Source: Skeletonema marinoi (lineage: Eukaryota; Bacillariophyta; Thalassiosirophyceae; Thalassiosirales; Thalassiosiraceae). From it: a stretch of DNA of 64,000 bases. Positions 43,659 to 52,120 of the stretch are shown here, piece after piece (within the stretch, counting starts at the first letter, position 1; each line of letters opens with the position of its first letter). A model generated the notes under the pieces. It worked only from the letters and a program-made list of their open reading frames with translations, was not told where the DNA came from and did not search any database. The stretch is from the NCBI GenBank assembly GCA_030544225.1, contig CM060497.1, positions 1 through 64,000 on the forward strand. Reading direction: 5' to 3'. A program made the position numbers and the translations under genes.

Positions 43659-46600
43659 ATGTTGAATGCAACTACAGCTGTCTTGCTCGCAACATCGTGG
43701 GCGCCGCTACTTTCAGGACTGCTTCATCAATGTTTAAATGCAGACGATCCAAGCTGCAATGGTGGAGTAGCGGCCTTCTCCGCCATGCTTCGACACCATA
43801 GCAAGCTAGAAGCACAAGATAACCAAAATGATGCATTGCCCTTTGCTCACATCCAGCTCCTAGATAAGGATAGTGCATTTGTACACATGCATCCACTGGG
43901 TCTGTCAGTGAACAGATTACTTCTGAATGGGTTGATGGGTCTAGACGTGTTTGCATCATCGCCGTCAATCCTACTTCAGAATAATTTGGACTCTGGAGTC
44001 TCATCGCAAGATATTTCATACCTTCAAACTCATGATATGCCATTGCTCATATCAAACGTTGGCGTGCCTCCCTCAAATTCATGGCATCCATATACCAAGG
44101 CAGTTCACTTTGATGCAGAGACGAGATTGGCAATATTGTCCCTTTCCATGTCAACCGAAGCGCTGAATGTGCCTGCAGCGATGGGTGGGTTACGATATGT
44201 CCGCAAAGTAAATGAGGAGAATGGATGTGTCAAGCCATCATCAAGTTATCATACATTATTAAGTGACTACTTTTCGCACAGCAATGTTACCACGTCGAGA
44301 GCGGAAGAGACTGATTCATCAAACTGTTGGTTGCCAATTGTTTACCATTCTGATAAAGGAGACCAATTCGCTTCTTTCTTGAAAGCCATGCGAGCATTGC
44401 CGCAACATCACAGGCCAGCAATGATTATCGATACTGAGGGTAGCTTAAAAGAGTACGAAGAGCCGACGCTTGTGGATGGGATTTGGGTGGCAAGTCCTAG
44501 GTTGAACAGTCGTACTTTCTTCCAACACAAACTGGAGATGTCATATGATGCAGTTTTTGGTCTACAGCTGGACTATGTTGAGTTCATCAGTGCTCCATTG
44601 TCTCCTCTCCCAGATGAGATGAAGGATGAAACTTACAGATCAGAAATTTTAGCGTTGAAGAGAGCAGCGGACGAGGCATTGAGAAACAACCCTGTTATCG
44701 GTTACTCGGATGAAATGCCATTTGCTCGAGACTCGACCAGCTATAGACCTTGCAAATCTGGAGAGTGCCCGATCGGAAACCTTTTTACCGACGCCGCACG
44801 ATGGTATACCAAGGCAGATGTTGCATTCATTACCAGCGGTGGTGTCAGAGGGCCGGGTTGGGCTGCTGGAGATGTCCATGTCAGTGACTTATATGAAGCT
44901 CTCCCGTTCACAAACAACCTATGCACGGGCCGGATGAATGGCGTACACCTCTTTCAACTACTCAATTATTCCATGTCAGTGGCCACCTTTGAAGGCGAAG
45001 ACAAAGATGATGGCGGAAGGTTATTGCAATCATCGGGTTTGAAGGTCACGTACAACACCGAGCTTAATCCATCCCGAATCATCTCGATTGAAGTTTTGGA
45101 TAGAGAATCTGGCCAGTTTAAGCCTATCGATCGCCTAAAAATCTATTTGTTTGCCACCGATAGTTATCTTTGTGATGGCTACAAACCTTTTCCTAGTCTT
45201 TTGGGCAGTGACAATCTTGTGGTTGAAGGGGAGCAGCCTGGAACGATTATCGAGGGTGTTTTATTTCAGGAGATGGCGGCAGATTTTCTGAATGCAACAA
45301 CATCAATTGATGCCCCCTACAACACTACCACACAGAACCGCCTTGTGAATGACACTGCTGCAACAGAAGTTCTCAATTTGATCCAATCAGAAGATAGCTG
45401 TGCTCCAGGCGAGTATTGGGAATCGGATATTCTCACTTGCGTGTCTTGTCCCGTGAACTTTGACGTTACCTTCTCCAAGAAGCTGATTGAATTCGAAGCT
45501 ACTGATCAAGAACGAGTTGAGTCGATTACATTGACAAATAACGAGGACTTTTATGTAGCCATCATTCCAAAGAAATTACCAGACTGGCTGGTATTGGATT
45601 CGGTCGAAAGTGTGTATGCAGGGTCTAATATTCCAACAATTCTTGGAGCAGGCGAGAGCCTGCAGTTCTCTATGAGTATTATTTCATCTGAGTTAGAAGA
45701 GGGAACAGTATATGTAACAATCGCATTTGGCGTTTTAGATGGAGGAGATTATCATGGCTGTGTTGGATCGGATGCTGGCTTTGATATCACGATGCGAGTG
45801 TTACCCACCGAAGAATTGAATCAGTTGGGCTCTATTCGTGCCGCTGGGTTCACCCTGTTTGGAATCATAGCGATCACATCCATATCCTTTGCGGTATTTG
45901 TCATCTGTCACAGACAGCAACAAGTCGTTAAGGCTTTGCAGCCCATCTTTCTTCTGTGCATTTGTGGTGGTGTTTTGGTGCTTGGATCGTCGATTATACC
46001 ATTGAGCATCGACGATGAGCTTGCATCACAAAGAGGATGCGATATTTCTTGCATGGCTTTGCCGTGGCTTATATGTTTGGGTTTCAGCGTGGCTATCAGC
46101 GCTTTGTTTGCCAAGCTGTGGCGAATCAACAAGCTCTTCACTGCTAGCAGAAGTTGTAGGAGAGTTCAAGTTCGTGTACAAGATGTGTAAGTCCCTTCAA
46201 TACACCTACATTGAACAATCATTTGATTCTAATTCACTCACACCATTTGTGTTCACTCCTCTTATTTACATCTAGAGCTATGCCATTGGTCGTCCTATTG
46301 GTCGCCAACATCACGATTTTGATCTGTTGGACACTGATAGATCCTTTAGTATACAAACGGTTTGAGATGATGCCTTGGAGCACCTACGGACGTTGTGTGG
46401 GTTCTTCAAATGCTTCCAACATATTGTTGATCATAGTCGGCGTTTTGAATGGTGTCGTGTTGTTCCTTGCATTGGTTCAAGCTTGGAAGGCACGGAATAT
46501 CAGCGATGAATTCAGTGAAACTAAGATTGTCGGCAGTGCGGTAAGTCACTCACATGCATTACTCGTGTAGTTTCTTCTCTCAAAAATATATATACTCACC

Positions 46601-47056
46601 ATGATACTCTTCGACATACAATAGCTCTATGGTTGGCTGCAGCTCCTGATCGTAGGTGTGCCGGTACTGTTCCTCATTTCAGACGATAACACAACAGCAA
46701 GATACTTTGTGCTTGTAGCTCTCATCTTCTTGGTCTCCATGTCGATGCTATTGATCATATTTATCCCTCTATTCATCCAAATACGGAGGGCTCAGGTGAA
46801 ACAGAAAGTCCAAGTTGTGTCACATCAGATGGATTCACAATCACAGCAGATTGGCTCACGGTCAAGTGCCCCACCAAGGAAGGTCTTTCAGATCAGTGGC
46901 ATCAATGGCAAGAAAGACTTCAATTCAGCACCAAAAGTACCCTATCCATTTTGGGATATGCCACAAGAAGGTAGCGGCGGACAAGGGCAGGAGGAGACCC
47001 AGGAGGAGAGTTCAGCAAATGGTGCCGCCGATGTTGGTGCTGCCTTGCCTGTGTAA
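43659..47056 (+). CDS. 5'-nucleotidase-fold ectodomain fused to class C (GABA-B-like) 7TM receptor
   Basis: Exons 43659-46186, 46276-46540 and 46625-47056 join in phases 2 and 0; 1074 residues. The N-terminal 20 residues are hydrophobic (signal). Residues about 35-330 align loosely with the metallophosphatase half of 5'-nucleotidases but lack the NDxH and GNHE metal motifs. Residues about 340-515 match the nucleotidase C-terminal domain: CPIGNLFTDAARWY, ITSGGVRGPGWAAGDVHVSD, LYEALPFTNNL and TDSYLCDGYKPF. A Cys pair follows (CAPGEYW...CVSCP, about 580-600), then a beta-rich segment. Seven helices start at about 725; VRVQDV/AMPLVVLL, CWTLIDPLVYKRFEM and ARNISDEFSETKIVGSA/LYGWLQ are class C/GABA-B signatures crossing both exon junctions. 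The cytosolic tail is polar. Likely a surface receptor; the ligand is inferred, not shown. Confidence 0.9.
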
Positions 47057-47593
47057 GAAGAGAGTGGACAACAGCTGAAGCAACTAGCTGCACTTTCGTC
47101 TGTATATGATGTGATGTAGCGTCATATTTGTAGTAGTAGTAAGTAGGTAATAAATCTAGAATCAGTGTATTTGAAAGAACAGACGGACTGTTTGTACAAC
47201 AAACGACAGCTGATAAAACATAATTGAAAACACTATTATTCGGTCATCTCAGAGTTGTGATAAGAAGTGCTATGATATATTTCTACGCTGTGTAAACTGA
47301 CTCTCCGTCCGATCCCCCCAATGTTTCTTGTCGCGTACAAAGCAGTGATTGAGAAGAACATGGTAGGCAACAAGAGAGCTGATAATTGTTTGAGGTACTG
47401 CAATTAGCGTTAGACGTAATGTCTCTACAGTGCAAAGTGCTACATTTTATTGCGTGATTGTAAGTCGTTCATTTCACTTTGCCTCAAATGATGATATGAT
47501 GTATAACCGCTCTAATCTTGTTTCTTGTTCTTGTCATTATCAATCATTTTATATGCCCCATCACAATCCCCAAAATCCCCCATGAACACCGCC
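47057..47593. other. Intergenic, no supported gene
   Basis: About 540 AT-rich bases between the 3' ends of the receptor gene and the small plastid protein gene, which converge here. It holds both 3' UTRs; nothing else seen. Confidence 0.45.
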
Positions 47594-47992
47594 TTAAGAA
47601 GTAGGCGGTGGTCCAACACTAGTAACATCAATATTCCCCACAATCAACGGAAAGAATGCAAAAATCAAACAACCAATCACCATGAACGGGAAGGCAATAT
47701 AAAGTCCGATATCGAATCCATCAGTTCGATCTCCACCACTTCCACCTCCTGGAATAACTCCGCCAAGTGTAGCTGCTCTAATTTCTTCATCCGATGCCTC
47801 CCATGATTTCATCTTTTCTTCCAGTGTGAGTGTGTTGGTGGATGAGTCATCATCTTCGGTGTTGTAGAGTGGCGATAGGATGGTTTTGGAATTGATGGAT
47901 TTTCTTGTGGTTGTTGAGAGTGGGGAGGTGAAGGCGTTGCTGGATGATAGGAGGGCCTGTAGTAAGGCTGTTAGGAGGAGTAGGCGCATCAT
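47594..47992 (-). CDS. Small plastid-targeted single-helix membrane protein
   Basis: 132 residues from the MM pair at 47992; the frame extends upstream, but that part lacks targeting features. MMRLLLLTALLQALLSSSNAFTSPL is a signal peptide with the diatom plastid AF junction, then a basic transit-like stretch. The mature part is acidic (NTEDDDSSTNTLTLEEKMKS), then Gly-rich, with one helix (LYIAFPFMVIGCLIFAFFPLIVG) and a short C-terminus. This looks like a small thylakoid or plastid-envelope subunit, but I cannot assign it. It is divergent from the asparagine amidase gene with about 160-220 bp between starts. Confidence 0.65.
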   Translation of the reverse strand: MMRLLLLTALLQALLSSSNAFTSPLSTTTRKSINSKTILSPLYNTEDDDSSTNTLTLEEKMKSWEASDEEIRAATLGGVIPGGGSGGDRTDGFDIGLYIAFPFMVIGCLIFAFFPLIVGNIDVTSVGPPPTS

Positions 47993-48151
47993 GGTGAGGT
48001 AGAATTTATGCTGACTGTAGTGCAGAGAATGAAGGCAGGTGAGGTGAATTGAAGTGGCAACATGCAACATGGTGGTTTTTAGGCGGTGCGTCAGCCAGTG
48101 ATTCCGCGAATTCTCTGACTCTTCATTCTTGATAATTCTCCCATCTACTCC

Positions 48152-49870
48152 ATGTTTTGGCGCGACCTTCTTTGTTCGGTCGAGCTCACGGCTCAGCACA
48201 ACAACACGTCGATCATGACCAGAACAAAAGCACTAATTATGTACTACAATGAAGCGCAAAATAACCGACGATATAATATAATGACATCATCAACCTACTC
48301 TACTGGCAGCAAGTGGGAGCGCACAAATGTCCGCCTGGCTGCTTCTTCAAACTCTGTAAGCGGCTTCTCGACGGGCAGTGCTTTCGACACTGCTGACAAT
48401 GCCGACTCGAAAGATGCTGATGATGATTATTTGTGTCTGCCCACTTTGGATAGCTCAAGTACCATGGCTGTTGTAGACGATCCTAACAACGACGACAATC
48501 ATGATGATGCTCAGCATCAACGGTCAAGATCTCGACAATTGCAGCATTTGTTCGAGTTAGATCTCTACCTTTCTTCTGTGCCGCAGCTAGCAGCCTCGAC
48601 ACGACAATTATTACAATCATCATCATCAACTAATAGTACTGCCAACAATCATCATCACAACAACAACAGCAGCAACAGCAATCACCATAAAGTCATTACA
48701 TCCAGCAACTCTGGTCGAGTAATCAACGTCTTACAAGGAGAAATGGCGCATTGCACTCCATCTCAAGCAGATGTTCTCGTGAGTGATGATGCCACGACGT
48801 GTCATATTTTGGGATTGTGGAGTCATCTTGTTAGTCTTGACTATTCTTCCAACACTGCACATCGTCATGATCAGATGCAGCAGCAACAGAATGGAGGGGA
48901 TGGTAATAAATTGGCGACTGTGGCTCATATTGATTGTCCCGACTATGAAGATTGTATCAGAGATGCTGTTGATTTGCATTATCGGTATCATTCATCACAA
49001 CTATCATCATCATCTTCACCATCAAAGCAGCAACAACATACACGGCTGAATGGTGACGACTTCACCATCATTCTTCCCGTCATTGAACTATCCATTCATC
49101 TCATGGGAGGATACAATGACAACGATGGAACATCCCACGAAATTACACAAGGTGTACTACGTGCATTGTCAAATATATCGGATGATTATATCAACAGACA
49201 ACAACCTCGCTTGCAAATGATATTGCAAACATGTGCTGTATCATCTTCCAATGACAATGGAAGTGGATGCCCAATTGGACGAGGTCTTGCGCTTGATGTG
49301 TCATCGGGAAAAGTCTATCTGGCCGAGGTTAGTGGGGAGGACGACGTGGAGTCTTCTTCTTCTTCTTCTTCTTCTTCTCTGTTATTGAACAATTCCACCA
49401 CTGGTGTGACCACGTCTACGTCTGCAAAAGGACCAGATTGTTTACTACGCCAGGCACGTTTATGGGCTTCATTCATTTTCAACAATGGTGACAACGACAG
49501 CAACGATGGCGACAGCAAGAGAAGATTACAAATAATCCACCATCCCAATGATGAATATCTCTACATATCACCATTCTACTTTGCATCACATCCATTTCCA
49601 CATCGAATGTTGGCATTGAATGATGCGCTACTGTTGCAATATACTTCGTCTTCGCCGGAGGTGGAAAAGGATAATTTTGTGAGGTGTGTTAGGGAGACGT
49701 TTCGGTATATAAATGGAACGAGTTGTTTTCATGTGTTCAAGAAGAAGAAGATGGTGAATGAGGATGATGATGAGAAGGATTATGGATTGGATGATTGGTG
49801 GGATGATGAAGACTATTTACCAAGGAGATATCGTCGTGTAGGATTGAATGGATGGGCTGCCGTGGCATGA
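48152..49870 (+). CDS. NTAN1: Protein N-terminal asparagine amidohydrolase
   Basis: Single exon, 572 residues. NTAN1 deamidates N-terminal Asn to Asp, which feeds substrates into the Arg/N-degron pathway. Family landmarks: NVLQGEMAHCTPSQADVLVS followed by DDATTCHILGL (the conserved Cys serves as nucleophile in the family), ATVAHIDCPDYEDCIRDAV, ELSIHLMGGYNDNDG with SHEITQGVL, and CPIGRGLALDVSSGKVYLAE. The C-terminal LLQYTSSSPEVEKDNFVRCVRETFRYING matches the end of the family. It is longer than the roughly 310-residue animal enzyme because of Asn/His/Ser-rich inserts between conserved blocks and a polar N-terminus. Starts at 48152, 48215 or 48281 are all possible. The location is probably cytosolic. 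Confidence 0.85.
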   Translation: MFWRDLLCSVELTAQHNNTSIMTRTKALIMYYNEAQNNRRYNIMTSSTYSTGSKWERTNVRLAASSNSVSGFSTGSAFDTADNADSKDADDDYLCLPTLDSSSTMAVVDDPNNDDNHDDAQHQRSRSRQLQHLFELDLYLSSVPQLAASTRQLLQSSSSTNSTANNHHHNNNSSNSNHHKVITSSNSGRVINVLQGEMAHCTPSQADVLVSDDATTCHILGLWSHLVSLDYSSNTAHRHDQMQQQQNGGDGNKLATVAHIDCPDYEDCIRDAVDLHYRYHSSQLSSSSSPSKQQQHTRLNGDDFTIILPVIELSIHLMGGYNDNDGTSHEITQGVLRALSNISDDYINRQQPRLQMILQTCAVSSSNDNGSGCPIGRGLALDVSSGKVYLAEVSGEDDVESSSSSSSSSLLLNNSTTGVTTSTSAKGPDCLLRQARLWASFIFNNGDNDSNDGDSKRRLQIIHHPNDEYLYISPFYFASHPFPHRMLALNDALLLQYTSSSPEVEKDNFVRCVRETFRYINGTSCFHVFKKKKMVNEDDDEKDYGLDDWWDDEDYLPRRYRRVGLNGWAAVA

Positions 49871-50155
49871 ATGAGGAGATGACTAGAGGGTGGATTTCTT
49901 CTCTCTGAAAGAAGGAACACTGTCATTAACTATCTAGACTAGAGAGAGAGAGCTTTGAATGGATAATAATATTATGTGAAATGCAGATGGTGACATTGTT
50001 TGTGAGTTTTGTACCGCAATTCGAAATGTCAGTACTTTTACACGATAACGTTGATGGGTGTAGGTGGGCCGTTTGACTCTCAATCGTATTCACTATGCAA
50101 CAAATATATAAGAGCTTGTACATAAATCTCAATCAGAGTATGGTATTTTTCAATC

Positions 50156-52120
50156 CTACATTATCGCACAACGCCAACAATCCTTCTCTGATAAAGCTGC
50201 AGCAGAAACTGCCTCCTTCGCTGCAGCGGTGGCTACCTCTTTCGCTGCAGCAGAAACTGCCTCTTTCGCTGCAGTGGTGGCGATATCTTTGGCTGCAGCG
50301 GTTGCTTCTTCAGCTGCAGCTGTTGCCGCGGCCTTAATCAACTTGGCAATCTCCTCTGAATCTACCACCAGATTTCTTAAATCGTTGGAAACGTTTATCT
50401 CATCTGCAGTTACCTCAGTACCTTTAGCCATACTCCTATTCCTCTCGTTTGATGACGCTGTTGTGCCCACGGGCAATCTTCCGTCTTCTTCCAAAATCTC
50501 TCCTCTTCCAAACCCTTCTGACTCTTTCTCTTTCTTCACCGTCTCTTGAATGTGCCCATTAGCTGCAGCACTTGTCGTGGCTTCGATCAGCCTTCTTTCT
50601 TCCCCGGCCATCTCTTCCTGTCGCCTGTTCAAATTTTGTTTCCTCTCCTCCTCCTCCTCGCGCTGTTTCGTGCGTTCCTTTAGGGCGTTTTCAATAGCTG
50701 ATTGATCTGTTAGCGCAGTCCAGACCGCAGTGCCCTCTTCTGGATCACCGATTCGGTGCAAACCAGCAAAGTGGCCGTTTTTGCCTTCTTTCAGGCCAGG
50801 GTCATTCGTCTTCATGAAGTCCTGAAACTCACGCAGTGAGGCACCACGCACTGATGTATTCTCTTCGGTACCTCCTTTGACTTGAGCATGCACAATGCCA
50901 AACTCCTCCACTGAACTTTCTTGCTTCAGCAGTTCAACAGAATCTTGTGCGCCTTTTGACCATTCCTTAGGGACTTCTGGTGCAGGGATACCAAACACTT
51001 TAGCCAGACCTGCAGCGCCATTGCATAGAGATATGGCTATCATCCCGACCTGCATTAGTGGTATTAACCTTGGCACAACATCAGATGGCGTGGTGATAAT
51101 TAATGGCCACCCTTTTGCTTCTACGGGTTTGCCCGTCAGCTCATCGACGAGATAAAGATATATTGTTTTCTCCACGATAAGGTCACTAATTCCCTCCTTG
51201 ATTGTTTTGAAGGCGTTGTCAATATCGCCAGCAGCAAAATTTGTGCCGATCGTTTTGATGCGCTTGGCCCACTTAATCCCATCTTGAACTCGTTCATAAT
51301 GTTCCTTCAGATCACCTTTAAGATCAATGTCTAATCCCTCAGCAGAAACTGCCAAAGAGGCATGCTTCGTTGTCACTCTGACACCACTACCATCCTCTGC
51401 TGCATCGATACCAAGCATCTTTTCAGCCTGTTCACCGGATGGCTCAGAAGCTGGGGGCAGCTTGTTATTTAGAATGATGAAAGTAGTGGGGGTGATAACT
51501 TCAGTAGCCTCGAAGATGCCCTTGAGCAGCACATGGCGTGTGCGGTGCAACACATGGCGAGTGTGAAATAATTCCTCCTTGCTATCAATGCTCAGCTTCT
51601 TTACCTCTAAAATATTAGCATTCAATATTTCCATTTGTTTCGTTACATTTTGAAGGGATTCCTTCATGTCACGAAACTGGTCTTCTGTATTAGCGCTCAT
51701 TTTGGGGTTAAAGAAGGGATGCTGCTCCAACAGAGAGGCAACAGTCGGTCTTTCTTCTGGCTTCGGCTTCAGCAACTTCCAAACGAGGTCGCGTGCAGCA
51801 TCGTTCTGAACTTTCTTGAAACGATCGATCAACACATCTGACCGCGTCTCCCATGACTTTAAAAGATGCATAGCCGCACCTGATGCACAGTCATCGTCGC
51901 GATTTGATGGGATGAGTGCTTCACCCGTAAGAAGAGTGAATGCCAAAACACCAAGCGACCATACGTCAATATTTTCTGATGCACGCACCAGCTCGTAGGG
52001 CAGGCCTTCCTTCACCGGCCTGCCCTCTTCTGTGCGGAATGACTTTACAACATAAGCTTTCGCAATCTTGTATATCTTTGGAGCCACCTTTTCCTTTAGA
52101 TCTTCGTCATTCTCGCTCTC
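50156..52120 (-). CDS. C-terminal half of the kinase gene, after an in-frame TAG
   Basis: 654 residues in the same frame as 52121-54553 and separated from it by one TAG only. It opens ESENDEDLKEKVAPKIYK and soon gives the second half of a protein-kinase domain: ENIDVWSLGVLAFTLLTGEA (the DxWSxG motif) and KLLKPKPEERPTVASLLEQHPFF. A helical region, a conserved segment around AKGWPLIITTPSDVVPRLIPL and a charged coiled coil (KQREEEEERKQNLNRRQEEM) follow. The end is Ala-rich from repeated DNA (50180-50320) and finishes CWRCAIM, a CaaX-type prenylation signal (Cys-Ala-Ile-Met) with a second Cys nearby. Alone it would lack the ATP-binding lobe and a conserved start, so it belongs with the upstream half. 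Confidence 0.7.
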   Translation of the reverse strand, partial: ESENDEDLKEKVAPKIYKIAKAYVVKSFRTEEGRPVKEGLPYELVRASENIDVWSLGVLAFTLLTGEALIPSNRDDDCASGAAMHLLKSWETRSDVLIDRFKKVQNDAARDLVWKLLKPKPEERPTVASLLEQHPFFNPKMSANTEDQFRDMKESLQNVTKQMEILNANILEVKKLSIDSKEELFHTRHVLHRTRHVLLKGIFEATEVITPTTFIILNNKLPPASEPSGEQAEKMLGIDAAEDGSGVRVTTKHASLAVSAEGLDIDLKGDLKEHYERVQDGIKWAKRIKTIGTNFAAGDIDNAFKTIKEGISDLIVEKTIYLYLVDELTGKPVEAKGWPLIITTPSDVVPRLIPLMQVGMIAISLCNGAAGLAKVFGIPAPEVPKEWSKGAQDSVELLKQESSVEEFGIVHAQVKGGTEENTSVRGASLREFQDFMKTNDPGLKEGKNGHFAGLHRIGDPEEGTAVWTALTDQSAIENALKERTKQREEEEERKQNLNRRQEEMAGEERRLIEATTSAAANGHIQETVKKEKESEGFGRGEILEEDGRLPVGTTASSNERNRSMAKGTEVTADEINVSNDLRNLVVDSEEIAKLIKAAATAAAEEATAAAKDIATTAAKEAVSAAAKEVATAAAKEAVSAAALSEKDCWRCAIM

